Shown: positions 39,114 to 49,331, numbered from the stretch's first letter. The stretch is DNA of 64,000 nt from Spongiibacter sp. IMCC21906 (GCF_001010805.1 NZ_CP011477.1:868001-932000), one strand, 5' to 3'. Numbers and translations are program-made. Notes: generated from the sequence alone by a model not told the origin.

Positions 39114-40334
39114 ATGGGCGATTTTTATCAAAACGGCGTGATTACGACGCTACATAATTTAGTCGACCGGCCCATTGCGGCTTTAGAAAAAGATCTGGAG
39201 AGTTTTGCTAAGCAACGGCCTATGGCCTTGGTGTTGCCGTCGTTGTTCTCAGAGCTGGAGGGACCGGCTCTTGCCGCCATTATCGATGAAATTGCCAAGG
39301 TGAAGTACATCGATGAAATTATTATTGGTTTAGATCAAGCTGATGAGGCCCAGTATCGCTATGCGCTGAAGTTTTTTAGCCGCTTACCCCAGCGTCACCG
39401 GGTGCTTTGGAATGATGGCCCGCGCCTGCGGGCTATTGATGAACGCTTGCAAAATCGTGGTATTTCGCCAAAGGAGCCGGGAAAAGGCCGCAATGTTTGG
39501 TTTTGCTTGGGCTACGTACTTAGCTCGGGTCGTGCCGAAGCCGTCGCGCTGCATGACTGCGATATTCTGACCTATGATCGTCGTTTGTTGGCGAATTTGT
39601 TTTATCCAGTGGCGCATCCGGGCTTTAGCTATGAGTTTTGCAAAGGCTATTACGCCAGAGTAGCCGACGGCAAAATCAACGGGCGGGTGAGCCGCTTGTT
39701 GGTGACGCCATTAATCCGTTCACTGAAAAAAGTCTTTGGCGACTTGGAATATTTAGAATACCTGGACAGCTACCGTTACCCGTTATCGGGTGAGTTTTCC
39801 ATGCGTAAAGACGTGTTGACCGACCTGCGCATTCCCAGTGACTGGGGCTTGGAAATTGGGGTGTTGTCAGAGATGTATCGCAACTACTCCACTAACAAAA
39901 TCTGCCAGATTGATATTGCAGACACCTATGATCACAAGCATCAGTCGTTGTCGGCGACAGATGACAGCGGCGGTCTGTCCAAAATGTCGATTGATATTTC
40001 TAAGGCCATTTTTCGCAAGCTCGCTACCAATGGCGTGGTGTTTACTAACGAGACTTTCCGCTCTATTAAAGCGACTTATTTTCGGGTGGCGCTGGATTTT
40101 GTCGAGAGCTACCGCAACGACGCTATTGTTAACGGCCTGGATTTAGATTTGCATCGAGAAGAACAGGCCGTGGAGCTGTTTGCTCATAATATTGTTAAGG
40201 CGGGGAGTACCTTTCTAGAAAACCCAATGGAAACCCCGTTTATTCCCAGTTGGAACCGGGTTAGCAGTGCTGAGCCTAGTTTGCTGGCCGATTTACTGGC
40301 CGCTGTCGAGGCCGATCAGGAGGAGTATAGCTAG
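39114..40334 (+). CDS. gpgS: Glucosyl-3-phosphoglycerate synthase (GT81)
   Basis: 406 residues. GT-A fold with LVLPSLFSELEGPAL, GKGRNVWFCLGYVL, the metal-binding DxD in LHDCDIL, and the GpgS segment YPLSGEFSMRKDVL followed by IPSDWGLEIGVLSEMYRN. It transfers glucose from a nucleotide-glucose to 3-phosphoglycerate. AGGA precedes ATG 39114. Its last base is shared with the GTG of the next gene, so translation is tightly coupled. Confidence 0.9.
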   Translation: MGDFYQNGVITTLHNLVDRPIAALEKDLESFAKQRPMALVLPSLFSELEGPALAAIIDEIAKVKYIDEIIIGLDQADEAQYRYALKFFSRLPQRHRVLWNDGPRLRAIDERLQNRGISPKEPGKGRNVWFCLGYVLSSGRAEAVALHDCDILTYDRRLLANLFYPVAHPGFSYEFCKGYYARVADGKINGRVSRLLVTPLIRSLKKVFGDLEYLEYLDSYRYPLSGEFSMRKDVLTDLRIPSDWGLEIGVLSEMYRNYSTNKICQIDIADTYDHKHQSLSATDDSGGLSKMSIDISKAIFRKLATNGVVFTNETFRSIKATYFRVALDFVESYRNDAIVNGLDLDLHREEQAVELFAHNIVKAGSTFLENPMETPFIPSWNRVSSAEPSLLADLLAAVEADQEEYS

Positions 40335-42097
40335 TGGATAGCTCACCCCAGACCCATTTGCGTCAACGCTTGCATACCCATCTTGAGGTTTTGTACCCCG
40401 AACTGGATATCGCAGCGCTGGGCGAGGAAATTATCTCGCTGATGTATTTGGATCAACGCTGCTTTATGCCTGAGGCTCATAAAAACCTCTGGGACGAAAG
40501 TAGCGTGATGGTGATCAGCTATGGCGATTCGATTTTGCGTGAGGGTGAATGGCCGCTGCATACCTTGCACGATTTTTTGCGCAAAGAGTTAAAGGGGCTG
40601 CTCAGTGGCGTGCATATTTTGCCGTTTTACCCTTACAGCTCCGATGATGGTTTTGCGGTGATCAATTATGTAGAAGTGAATCCATCCTTGGGTGAATGGC
40701 AGGATGTGAGCGCCATTGCCCGCGACTTTGATTTGATGGCAGATCTCGTGATTAACCACTGTTCTAGCCGCAGTCAGTGGTTTGAAAATTTTAAGCAGCG
40801 CAAGGACCCCGGCCAACATTATTTTGTTGAGGCTGATCCGCAGCTGGATTATTCCGCCGTGGTGCGGCCGCGGACGAGTCCATTGTTGGCAGAGGTGCAG
40901 ACCCTGGATGGCAAACGCCATGTTTGGTGTACCTTTAGTCACGATCAAGTGGATTTGAATTTTCAAAACCCCGATGTGCTGTTGGAGTTTATTCGTATCG
41001 TTCGGCATTACCTGGATCAGGGGATTAAAATTTTCCGTCTTGATGCGGTGGCCTTTCTTTGGAAGGTGCCGGGCACAAGCTCACTAAACCTTGATGAAAC
41101 TCATGAGGCGGTTCGCTTGCTGCGGACCGTTATTGAGCACGCCGCCCCCGACGCCATTATCATCACGGAAACCAATATTCCGCTGCGGGAGAATCTGGCG
41201 TATTTTGGCAACGCCAATGAGGCTCATCTGGTTTATAACTTTTCGCTGCCGCCGTTGCTGCTTAACACCTTGGTCAGCGGCAGCTGCCGGGCGCTAAAAT
41301 CGTGGATGATGGGGATGCCCGCCGCCCAAGACGGCACGACCTATTTTAATTTTATTGCTTCACACGACGGCATTGGGCTGCGCCCGGCTGAAGGCTTGCT
41401 GAGTGATGATGAGCTGGGCGATTTAGTGAAGCTGATGCAGGAAAGTGGCGGCAAAGTGTCTTGGCGGGCATTGGGTAACGGCGAGAATCGCCCCTACGAA
41501 ATTAATATCAGCTTGTTTGACGCCATGCGGCGGCGTATGGACCAGGGTGCGGGTAGTGACGAAGACGGTTATCAGGAGGCGCGGTTTCTTTGTGCCCATG
41601 CCTTAATGCTGGCCATTCAAGGTTTGCCAGCGTTTTATATTCACAGTTTGCTGGCAACAGAAAATGATGAAAAACGGGTGTTGCATACCAGTCACAATCG
41701 CTCTATCAATCGTCACCAGTGGCAGTTAGAGGAGTTGGAAGAAAAACTGGCGTCATCGACCCATCACGCTAGAATTTTTGCCGAGTTGAAGACCTTGATT
41801 GCGCTGCGCGCCAAGCAACCGGCATTTCATCCCAATGCCGCCCAGTATCCTCTGCACCTGGGGGACCAGGTGTTTGGTATTCGCCGGGAAACCCGCAGCA
41901 AAGATGAGCGCCGTTCTCAAACGATTCTGGCCCTGTACAACGTCAGCGCGGAGGTACAAAAAATTCCGATGGCGGAGCTGAACTTGGGCGAAGCGACATG
42001 TTGGCGTGATTTGTTTAGCGGCGCCGATGTGGTGGGGGATGATGGCCATCTCCGGTTGCCGCCTTATGCGTATTGCTGGCTTGAAGCTCAGTATTAA
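40334..42097 (+). CDS. GH13_18 sucrose-phosphorylase-like enzyme, probable glucosylglycerate phosphorylase
   Basis: 587 residues, TIM-barrel GH13. Nucleophile Asp237 in FRLDAVAFLWK, acid/base Glu279 in IITETN, and transition-state Asp345 in ASHDGIGLRP. The N-terminal SDDGFAVINY matches the sucrose phosphorylase group. Context beside gpgS, the phosphatase and glycerate kinase points to phosphorolysis of 2-O-glucosylglycerate to glucose 1-phosphate and D-glycerate, rather than sucrose. The GTG start has AGGAG 8 bp upstream. Sucrose or sucrose-6-phosphate activity cannot be excluded by eye. Confidence 0.82.
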   Translation: MDSSPQTHLRQRLHTHLEVLYPELDIAALGEEIISLMYLDQRCFMPEAHKNLWDESSVMVISYGDSILREGEWPLHTLHDFLRKELKGLLSGVHILPFYPYSSDDGFAVINYVEVNPSLGEWQDVSAIARDFDLMADLVINHCSSRSQWFENFKQRKDPGQHYFVEADPQLDYSAVVRPRTSPLLAEVQTLDGKRHVWCTFSHDQVDLNFQNPDVLLEFIRIVRHYLDQGIKIFRLDAVAFLWKVPGTSSLNLDETHEAVRLLRTVIEHAAPDAIIITETNIPLRENLAYFGNANEAHLVYNFSLPPLLLNTLVSGSCRALKSWMMGMPAAQDGTTYFNFIASHDGIGLRPAEGLLSDDELGDLVKLMQESGGKVSWRALGNGENRPYEINISLFDAMRRRMDQGAGSDEDGYQEARFLCAHALMLAIQGLPAFYIHSLLATENDEKRVLHTSHNRSINRHQWQLEELEEKLASSTHHARIFAELKTLIALRAKQPAFHPNAAQYPLHLGDQVFGIRRETRSKDERRSQTILALYNVSAEVQKIPMAELNLGEATCWRDLFSGADVVGDDGHLRLPPYAYCWLEAQY

Positions 42098-42169
42098 TTG
42101 CTGCTGATGTACAGATGAGAGCGTTGAGCTTGCAGAGTGTTATTGGCTTTGCAGCCAGTAAAAAGATAG

Positions 42170-42207
42170 TGAAACGGCCCCTGCTACCCTACTAAAAGGG
42201 CCGTTTT
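42170..42207. terminator. Bidirectional terminator between the phosphorylase gene and acs
   Basis: AAACGGCCC (42172-42180) pairs with GGGCCGTTT (42198-42206), followed by TTGG on the + strand. Both genes converge on it. Confidence 0.8.
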
Positions 42208-42221
42208 GGTTTGTGTCTTAA

Positions 42222-44159
42222 TTAGCGATTGTGGCGATTCTCAATGAGTTCATCGACCACTGACGGGTCGGCAAGCGTCGATGTGTCGCCCAAGCTGTCT
42301 AGCTCGTTGGCCGCAATCTTTCTCAAAATTCGGCGCATGATTTTACCCGAACGGGTTTTTGGCAGCCCCGGCGCCCACTGTATTAAATCGGGTTTGGCAA
42401 TGGGGCCGATCTCTTGAACGCAGAGTTTGGTGAGCTCGGCGCTTAATGCCTCGTCGGCTGCTACGCCGTGCATCAAGGTAACGTAGGCGTAAATGCCCTG
42501 ACCTTTTACGTCATGGGGGTAGCCAACTACCGCCGCTTCAGCAACTTTGTCATGCAGTACCAGTGCGCTTTCTACCTCGGCGGTGCCCATGCGGTGGCCG
42601 GAGATGTTAAGTACGTCGTCGACGCGACCGGTAATCCAATAGTCGCCATCGGCATCTCGACGGGCACCGTCACCGGTGAAGTAATAGCCTTTGTAAGCGC
42701 TAAAGTAGGTGTCGATCATGCGCTGATGATCGCCGTAAACGCCGCGAATTTGCGCGGGCCAAGATTGTTTGATAACCAGTAAGCCCTCGCCGGGTCCTTC
42801 GACTTCATTGCCTTCGGTGTCTAGCAAGGCAGGCTCAACCCCGAAGAAGGGTTTGGTGGCGGCCCCTGCTTTCATTTTGGTGGCGCCGGGTAAGGGTGTG
42901 AGCATATGTGCACCCGTTTCGGTTTGCCACCAGGTATCGACAATGGGGCAACGCTGGTTGCCAATCACTCGGAAGTACCATTCCCAGGCTTCTGGATTAA
43001 TGGGTTCGCCAACCGTGCCCAACAGGCGCAGGCTGCTGCGGCTGCTGTTGTTCACAAACTCGTCACCGGCACCCATTAATGCACGGATGGCAGTGGGTGC
43101 GGTATAAAAGGAGTTAACCTTGTGTTTGTCTACCACTTGCCAGCAACGAGATGCGTCGGGATAGGTGGGGACGCCTTCAAACATTAATGTCGTCGCGCCG
43201 TTGGCCAGGGGGCCATAAATAATATAGCTATGGCCGGTGACCCAGCCGACATCGGCGGTGCACCAAAAAACTTCGCCTTCGCGATAATCAAAAACATATT
43301 TGTGGGACATGGCGGACTGCAGCAAGTAACCGCCGCTGGTGTGCATGACACCCTTGGGCTTGCCGGTAGAGCCTGAGGTATACAGAATAAATAAGGGCGC
43401 TTCACTGTCCATCGATTCGGCTGGGCAGTCGGCGCTGGCGTCGGCAATGGCCTCGTGATACCAAATGTCTCGGCCATCTTGCCAAGCAATATCACCGCCG
43501 GTGCGTTTGACGACTAAGCAGCTTTCTATGCCGGGACACTGGGTCATTGCTTGGTCGGCATTGGCTTTGAGAGGAATGTTTTTGCCCGCTCTTACGCCTT
43601 CGTCCGCGGTGATCAGCAGTTTGCAGTCGGCGTTAAGAATGCGGTCTTTGAGGGCCTCTGGTGAGAAACCGCCAAATACCACCGAATGTATGGCGCCAAT
43701 ACGGGCGCAGGCCAACATGGCGTAGGCCGCTTCGGGAATCATCGGCATGTAGATGCAAACCCGGTCGCCGGGGCCGACACCTTTGGATTTGAGCACATTG
43801 GCAAGCTTGCACACGGCCTCGTGCAATTGCCGGTAGCTGATATGTTTACTGTCGGCAGGATCGTCGCCTTCCCAGATGATGGCGGTTTGATCGCCCCGGG
43901 TTTCTAAGTGGCGGTCAATGCAGTTATAAGCCACGTTCAGCTTGCCGCCGTCAAACCATTTGGCGATGCCTTTGGGAAAGTCGTACTCGCGTACGGTATG
44001 CCAGGGAGTATCCCAGTCGAGAAAGGCGTTGGCTTGTTCGGCCCAGAAGGATTCGGGCTCTTCAATGGATTGCTTGTAAAGGCGCGAGTAACTTTCAGCG
44101 TTAATGTGGGCGTTTTTAGCAAAATCTTCAAAGATCGGATGGGTAATGACTTCGCTCAT
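42222..44159 (-). CDS. acs: Acetyl-CoA synthetase (AMP-forming)
   Basis: 645 residues from ATG 44159. P-loop [19 protein letters not shown], the [12 protein letters not shown] acetate-pocket motif, TGDGARRD and the acetylatable lysine in [15 protein letters not shown] are intact. It activates acetate through acetyl-AMP, feeding the glyoxylate shunt encoded elsewhere in the window. An upstream in-frame start adding 17 residues is rejected. Confidence 0.96.
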   Translation of the reverse strand: MSEVITHPIFEDFAKNAHINAESYSRLYKQSIEEPESFWAEQANAFLDWDTPWHTVREYDFPKGIAKWFDGGKLNVAYNCIDRHLETRGDQTAIIWEGDDPADSKHISYRQLHEAVCKLANVLKSKGVGPGDRVCIYMPMIPEAAYAMLACARIGAIHSVVFGGFSPEALKDRILNADCKLLITADEGVRAGKNIPLKANADQAMTQCPGIESCLVVKRTGGDIAWQDGRDIWYHEAIADASADCPAESMDSEAPLFILYTSGSTGKPKGVMHTSGGYLLQSAMSHKYVFDYREGEVFWCTADVGWVTGHSYIIYGPLANGATTLMFEGVPTYPDASRCWQVVDKHKVNSFYTAPTAIRALMGAGDEFVNNSSRSSLRLLGTVGEPINPEAWEWYFRVIGNQRCPIVDTWWQTETGAHMLTPLPGATKMKAGAATKPFFGVEPALLDTEGNEVEGPGEGLLVIKQSWPAQIRGVYGDHQRMIDTYFSAYKGYYFTGDGARRDADGDYWITGRVDDVLNISGHRMGTAEVESALVLHDKVAEAAVVGYPHDVKGQGIYAYVTLMHGVAADEALSAELTKLCVQEIGPIAKPDLIQWAPGLPKTRSGKIMRRILRKIAANELDSLGDTSTLADPSVVDELIENRHNR

Positions 44160-44482
44160 AATACGACTCTCTTTGGCGTTGTTATGTTTTGGTATCAAAA
44201 GGGTGGGCATCGAAATGCGGCACCGCAGTGAGATGACGTGTACGTCGTTATCTTACTTGGTTTGGTTAGCTGTTCTTTATAATCCCAGCATAACCAGTCA
44301 GCATTCTGTATTGAAGGCCTTATAGACCAAAGTGTGGGGGCAAAATTCGATTTTCTTGACGCTGCTGTGCGCTTTGTCGCGGCGAGAAGCCTGCGCCGTA
44401 ATAGAATTGCTGGCGTGAATCGAGCAGGGGTGGGGCGCTACAAGCGCTACGGTGTTTGGCTTGAGAGATGATCGATTTGATC
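44160..44482 (-). other. Intergenic region between lpxD and acs
   Basis: About 320 bp with no gene on either strand. It must contain the acs promoter reading left, but I find no -10/-35 or -24/-12 pair worth naming. The lpxD terminator borders it on the right. Confidence 0.4.
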
Positions 44483-44516
44483 TTAAAAGACGCCTGGCTT
44501 CAAACTGGGCGTCTTT
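44483..44516 (-). terminator. Intrinsic terminator of lpxD
   Basis: On the minus strand AAAGACGCC and GGCGTCTTT form a 9-bp stem with a 13-nt loop, followed by TTTTAA overlap. Confidence 0.8.
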
Positions 44517-44536
44517 AGCGGGTTTGCGGCAAAGAG

Positions 44537-45592
44537 TTAATTTTCGACCGAATTTGTCGCTAATAGCGTCGTTAATTGCTTCTCAAGTTGCCTGATGCGA
44601 TTAGACATTTCATCTAGCTGAGTATATCGCACGGAACTGCGGCGCCATTTTTTAACTTCTTGCATGGGGGCTGTCGAGGCAAATACACCGGGCTCACAGT
44701 TGCCCTTGGTGACGATGGTGCCGCCATGAAAGTGGCTGTTATCGGCAATGCTAATGTGGCCGTTAATTGCGACTGCGCCTGCCACAGTACAGTTTTCACC
44801 GATGTTTGCACTGCCGGCAATTCCCACGCAACCGGCGATGGCTGAGCGTTTGCCAATTTTGACGTTGTGGGCAATGTGAACAAGATTGTCGATAATCACG
44901 CCGTCATGAATAATCGTGTCGCCCAACGCGCCTCGATCTATCGAGCAGTTAGAGCCAATTTCGACGTTGTTGCCGATAATGACTGCGCCAAGTTGATGAA
45001 TTTTTTTCCAGCCATCTCGGCTGGGGGCAAAGCCAAAACCGTCGGAGCCGATGACGGTGCCACTGTGGATGATGCCGTTTTTGCCGATGCAGACACCATG
45101 ATAAATAACGACATTGGGGTGAATCAGGGTGTTGTCGTCAATATGGGCTCGATCACCGATGGATACCCCAGAGTAAATACGAACGCCACGACCAATTCTG
45201 GCATGCTCGCCGATAACGCAGTTGGCGCCAATGGCTGCGCTGGGGTCAATGTCGGCGCTGCTCGCAACAACGGCGGAGGGATGGATGCCTGTTGGGAGTA
45301 CTGACAGAGATTCAAACAGAACTGAGACCTTGGCGTAAGCAAGATAGGTATTGGCTACGATCAACTTATTACCGGCGTATTTATCGGCAAAATCGCTGTT
45401 AAGGATGACGGCGCCAGTCTTGGATTGGGGTAGATGCTGCAAATAGGATTCTTGATTGATAAACGACAGCTCGGAAGCTGAGGCGCACTGCAGATCAGCG
45501 ATGCCGCTGATACGATGATCAGGGTTGCCTACGAGCTCTGCGTCGAGGTATTCAGCTAATTCTGACAAGCTTTTTTCAGTTTTATTACCCAT
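44537..45592 (-). CDS. lpxD: UDP-3-O-acylglucosamine N-acyltransferase LpxD, solitary copy
   Basis: 351 residues from ATG 45592 (GGAG 8 bp upstream; a start 8 codons further up is less likely). N-terminal uridine-binding domain, then about ten left-handed hexapeptide repeats. The catalytic His motif is in LVHIAHNVKIGKRSAIAG, and a C-terminal helix (SNRIRQLEKQL) closes the protein. It adds the 3-hydroxyacyl chain to the glucosamine in lipid A synthesis. It stands alone, with no bamA, skp, fabZ or lpxA beside it, so it may be a second copy. Confidence 0.9.
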   Translation of the reverse strand: MGNKTEKSLSELAEYLDAELVGNPDHRISGIADLQCASASELSFINQESYLQHLPQSKTGAVILNSDFADKYAGNKLIVANTYLAYAKVSVLFESLSVLPTGIHPSAVVASSADIDPSAAIGANCVIGEHARIGRGVRIYSGVSIGDRAHIDDNTLIHPNVVIYHGVCIGKNGIIHSGTVIGSDGFGFAPSRDGWKKIHQLGAVIIGNNVEIGSNCSIDRGALGDTIIHDGVIIDNLVHIAHNVKIGKRSAIAGCVGIAGSANIGENCTVAGAVAINGHISIADNSHFHGGTIVTKGNCEPGVFASTAPMQEVKKWRRSSVRYTQLDEMSNRIRQLEKQLTTLLATNSVEN

Positions 45593-46118
45593 TGGGTTCA
45601 CTCCGTCGATGCCCAATGAATTGCGCGTGAAGCAGGTGCGCGAAGCTGGGGATGTTAATAGGGTTGTTGGCTTGAATCGCAGCGCTCGTGGTCCACAGCA
45701 TTTAATGAACGCTCGACGCTGTGGGTGGATTTCTTGGCCGACACCTTGGTGATTTTGCAGACATTGTACGCATCACTTGAGCATGAAATTTTAGTTATTT
45801 TGGTAAAATTTTAGATTCTGGTGATATCGGGTTTATTTTGATCTATTCCGAATCGGGTCAGCTTATCCGAGTATTTTTTGTAGGGCGATTAGCTTTTGAG
45901 TGCAATCGTCCACAATAGCATATTGGACTGATTCAGTGCCTTGGCAAATCTATCTTTTGAGAGGTAAATCCCAAGTTGGGCTGCTGCCTGCGGTGATATT
46001 GACCGCATTTGTAGGGGCTGGATTCACTTGCCGGGCACCTTCTTGACCTTGTGCCAGATGGAAGTGCTTTTAAACGAGCGTTAAGACGGTTATGGGGTAG
46101 GCTTGGGGCGAACCGGAC
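45593..46118. other. Long gene-free region between lpxD and panD
   Basis: About 526 bp without a credible gene. One 7-bp inverted repeat, CCACAGC (45693-45699) with GCTGTGG (45718-45724), lies near the lpxD side. An AT-rich patch (about 45785-45850) may hold the lpxD promoter. Nothing else recognised. Confidence 0.4.
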
Positions 46119-46156
46119 AAGAAACCCCCCAACGTCAGTTCGGCGTCGGGGGGGTT
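46119..46156 (-). terminator. Terminator of the pan gene group
   Basis: On the minus strand AACCCCCC pairs with GGGGGGTT, extended internally by GACG-like pairs, followed by TTTCTTG. It lies about 75 bp after the panD stop. Confidence 0.78.
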
Positions 46157-46231
46157 AGCGAGCGGTTTTAGTATTTATATACTTGGCGTGTGAGCATTCT
46201 TCAGCGCCAGAGCTGGCGAACAGAGAATGGC

Positions 46232-46612
46232 TTAGGCAACCTGAACCGGAATGGCATTACTGGAATGGCTAACGGTGTTGTCAGGGTTCATGTAGATCAG
46301 CCGGGGCTTAAAGTTAATCAGCTCCGCTTCGGTGTAGCTGGCATAGGCACAAATAATGATGACGTCATCCACGTTTGCTTTGTGGGCGGCCGCGCCATTA
46401 ACAGAAATAATGCCGGAGTGATCTTCACCGCGAATTGCATAGGTGGTGAAGCGCTCGCCATTGGTGACGTTGTAAATTTGGATTTGCTCGAACTCGCGGA
46501 TTCCCGCCATATCGAGTAATTTGCCATCGATTGCACATGAGCCTTCATAGTCCAGTACCGCATGGGTAACTTGGGCTTTGTGAAGTTTCGCTTTCAGCAT
46601 GACAGACTGCAT
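46232..46612 (-). CDS. panD: Aspartate 1-decarboxylase (pyruvoyl)
   Basis: 126 residues, standard PanD proenzyme. The self-cleavage site is Gly-Ser in YEGSCAID (Ser25 becomes pyruvoyl). [14 protein letters not shown] at the start and [16 protein letters not shown] are typical. It makes beta-alanine for pantothenate. It is 33 bp downstream of panC, last in the panB-panC-panD group. Confidence 0.97.
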   Translation of the reverse strand: MQSVMLKAKLHKAQVTHAVLDYEGSCAIDGKLLDMAGIREFEQIQIYNVTNGERFTTYAIRGEDHSGIISVNGAAAHKANVDDVIIICAYASYTEAELINFKPRLIYMNPDNTVSHSSNAIPVQVA

Positions 46613-46645
46613 AACGCTGTTCCTTTACTTTCGCGTGATGGCGTT

Positions 46646-47530
46646 TTAGTTAACGGCCAACATGCCCCAGTCGGAGCTGGGATTTACATTCAGGGTAACA
46701 TTGTCGATAAGACGCGTGTTGCCCAGTTTCGCTGCGGCTAAGATAACGATTTCCTCGGTATCCAAGTTTATTTCCCGTAAGGTGCGGGCATCGCAGATGG
46801 AGAAGTAATCTGGTTTAAAGCCACCTTCCAGTAGCATCGCCTTGGCGTGTTGCTCTAGTTCTCGGTAGCTGTCATAGCCGCAGGCAATGGCATCTCGGCA
46901 TTCTTGCAGCACTCGGTGGAGCAGCGGCGCTGTTTGGCGCTGGGTCTGTTCCAGATAACCGTTGCGAGAGCTTAATGCCAAACCATCCTCGGCTCTGGCC
47001 GTGGGCACACCTACAATGTCAATTGGCATGCACAAGTCACTGACCATTTTACGGATGATGCTCAGCTGTTGGAAATCTTTCTGGCCAAATATGGCTACGT
47101 CAGGCTGCACAATATTAAACAGCTTGTTTACAACGGTGGTGACACCGTTGAAGTGTCCAGGCCTACTTTCGCCGCAATGGGTTTCTGAAAGCTGGGGCAC
47201 TGCTACTTTGCTATGTACCGCCATCCCTTCTGGATAAATTTCATCAACAGTGGGAAGGAATAGGCACTGAGTGCCTTCTGCAAAGAGCTTCTCTTTGTCA
47301 GCGGCAATCGTTCTAGGGTACGTGCTTAAATCCTCGCTGGCAGCAAATTGCAGAGGGTTAACAAAAATGCTGACCACGACGACATCGGCCAATGTACGGG
47401 CGCGGCGAACGAGTTGAAGATGGCCTTCATGGAGGTTGCCCATGGTCGGCACAAAAGCAACGCTTTTGCCAGCTCGCTTTGCGGCGAGCAGGGCCGTACG
47501 GAGTGATGCGGCTGTGCTGTACGTTTTCAT
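46646..47530 (-). CDS. panC: Pantothenate synthetase
   Basis: 294 residues from ATG 47530. The HIGH-like ATP motif is VPTMGNLHEGH, with FVNPLQF, the pantoate site VNKLFNIVQPDVAIFGQKDFQQL, and KMSKS-equivalent ALSSRNGYL. It joins pantoate and beta-alanine with ATP. GGGTGG precedes the ATG; a TTG three codons upstream is less likely. The 273-bp gap to panB holds a CTGATCA/TGATCAG inverted repeat but no gene. Confidence 0.96.
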   Translation of the reverse strand: MKTYSTAASLRTALLAAKRAGKSVAFVPTMGNLHEGHLQLVRRARTLADVVVVSIFVNPLQFAASEDLSTYPRTIAADKEKLFAEGTQCLFLPTVDEIYPEGMAVHSKVAVPQLSETHCGESRPGHFNGVTTVVNKLFNIVQPDVAIFGQKDFQQLSIIRKMVSDLCMPIDIVGVPTARAEDGLALSSRNGYLEQTQRQTAPLLHRVLQECRDAIACGYDSYRELEQHAKAMLLEGGFKPDYFSICDARTLREINLDTEEIVILAAAKLGNTRLIDNVTLNVNPSSDWGMLAVN

Positions 47531-47803
47531 ACCACCCAACTTCCCAATCTCATACTTCGCTATAGTCAGCGAAGGCAGTTTGCTGTGAAGTCAGTCCGCG
47601 CACACCGCGGGCTGGCGACCTAAACACTGGCTGATCAAACCCATATAAATGCTACTCAGATTGCTCATAATCTGATCAGGCTGGCCAGTGGCGGGCAAGT
47701 ATGCCGTAATCAGAATAGGGGTTCAATCCTTTGTCAGCAAAAAATTACAGCTTTGTTACCAGCTGTTTTGTTCCTTACGGTAACGGCCAACAGATTCAAG
47801 TAG

Positions 47804-48595
47804 TTAGGTGAATGTGTGCTCATCACCGGGAAAGCTGCGGTCTTCTACAGCGATTCGGTAGCGAAGTAGAGCATCTTCAACGCTAGCACTGCCATCGGCA
47901 AAATTGCGTACAAACTTGGCGGTTTTTTCAGTAACGCCAAGCAAGTCGTGTAATACCAATACTTGGGCGTCTGTTTGGTTGCCCGCGCCGATGCCGATAA
48001 CGGGAATGTCTAAGGCTTCACTGATTCGCGCTGCAAGGGTTTTGGGGACGCATTCAAGCACGAGTAGTGAAGCGCCAGCAGCCTGCAAGGCTTTGGCGTC
48101 TGCCAGCATGGCTTCTGCTTGCTCGTCCTCTCTGCCTTGTACCCGGTAGCCGCCGAGAAGATTAACCGATTGGGGGGTTAAACCGAGGTGACCGCACACG
48201 GGGATACCTGCGCGATTGAGCTGAACAATGCTGTCGCAAAGCCAGCTACCACCTTCCAGCTTGACCATTTCTGCGCCTGCTTGCATGAGGGCGGTGGCAT
48301 TGCGCAAACAATCCTCGACACTGTTATAGCTGCCAAAGGGGAGGTCGGTAATGATCAGCGGCCGCGATGCGCCCTTAGCGACGCAGCGGGTGTGGTAAGC
48401 CATGTCTTGCACGGTTACGGGCAGGGTGGATTCCTGTCCTTGTACTACCATGCCCAGTGAGTCGCCAACCAGAATGGCGTCGATACCGGCTTTTTCAACC
48501 CGGGTGGCAAAGCCTGCGTCGTAGCAGGTCACTACTGCAAAGGGCTCTTTGTTGAGCTTCTTTTTTAGCAGACTGGTGATGGTCACTTGGCTCAT
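47804..48595 (-). CDS. panB: Ketopantoate hydroxymethyltransferase
   Basis: 263 residues. Motifs VVTCYDAGFATRVEKAGIDAILVGDSLGMV, the metal Asp in GDSLG, and VKLEGG with the catalytic Glu region HLGLTPQSV are intact. It converts 2-ketoisovalerate and methylene-THF to ketopantoate. It starts 18 bp after the dgk stop, so it probably shares a transcript with pcnB-folK-dgk. Confidence 0.97.
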   Translation of the reverse strand: MSQVTITSLLKKKLNKEPFAVVTCYDAGFATRVEKAGIDAILVGDSLGMVVQGQESTLPVTVQDMAYHTRCVAKGASRPLIITDLPFGSYNSVEDCLRNATALMQAGAEMVKLEGGSWLCDSIVQLNRAGIPVCGHLGLTPQSVNLLGGYRVQGREDEQAEAMLADAKALQAAGASLLVLECVPKTLAARISEALDIPVIGIGAGNQTDAQVLVLHDLLGVTEKTAKFVRNFADGSASVEDALLRYRIAVEDRSFPGDEHTFT

Positions 48596-48613
48596 GATTT
48601 GCCTCGGGGTTGT

Positions 48614-49294
48614 TCAGAAAAAAGTGGGATTAAAATAATGCCGACCGCTGCGAACTTCCAGCAGGTATGCCAGAAGTTTCTGGTATTCGTCATCATTGTT
48701 AGCAAAGTCAATTTCAGTGGCATTGATAATGACCAGTGGGGCGGCATTGTAAGAGAGAAAGAACTGGCTGTAAGCCTCGTTAACATTCTCCAGGTAACGA
48801 TCATTAATAGATTGTTCAAAGTTGATGCCCCGACGTTGAATTCTGTCTTGCAGCACGTTGACGGGGGCTTGCAGGTAGATCACTAAATCGGGCCGGGGTA
48901 TATCTACTTCAACTTGTTGATATACCTTGCGATAGAGTTCGAGTTCGTGAGGGTCGAGGGTGAGCTCGGCAAACAGGGCGTCTTTTTCAAATAAAAAGTC
49001 GGCAATGTAGGTTCCTTCAAACATATCTTGCTGACGTAAATCGCTTAGCTGTTGGGCTCGCTGGAATAAAAAGAACAGCTGAGCAGATAGTGCGGCATGG
49101 GCTTTATTGGCATAAAAGCGCTCCAGGAAAGGGTTTTCCTCCGCTTTTTCCAGTAGTAGCTCATACCCTAGGGAGTGGGCTAGTTTTTTGGCGAGGGTGG
49201 TTTTCCCTACCCCAATAGGGCCTTCTACAGCAACAAAGCGCGGTGGCTGGGGGCCGCCAAGAATGGGTTCTGAGAGTAGATGCTTATTCGTCAT
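48614..49294 (-). CDS. Deoxynucleoside kinase family protein
   Basis: 226 residues. P-loop FVAVEGPIGVGKTTLAKKLA, the substrate motif ENPFLERFYANK, and the LID-type RIQRRGINFEQSINDRYLENVNEAY mark the dNK/dCK/dGK family. It phosphorylates a deoxyribonucleoside; base preference is unclear. It lies between folK and panB, an arrangement I recall from several marine gammaproteobacteria but absent from Pseudomonas. Confidence 0.85.
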   Translation of the reverse strand: MTNKHLLSEPILGGPQPPRFVAVEGPIGVGKTTLAKKLAHSLGYELLLEKAEENPFLERFYANKAHAALSAQLFFLFQRAQQLSDLRQQDMFEGTYIADFLFEKDALFAELTLDPHELELYRKVYQQVEVDIPRPDLVIYLQAPVNVLQDRIQRRGINFEQSINDRYLENVNEAYSQFFLSYNAAPLVIINATEIDFANNDDEYQKLLAYLLEVRSGRHYFNPTFF

Positions 49295-49331
49295 TAAGAG
49301 GCGTTATTGGCAGTGTCGTTGGAGAATATCA

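Noticed and set aside
46190-46519. 109-codon plus-strand frame opposite panD
   Set aside because: Antisense shadow of a confident panD gene.
47612-47699. CTGATCA/TGATCAG inverted repeat between panC and panB
   Set aside because: Interrupted arms, long loop and no T-tract; too weak to call an operator or terminator.
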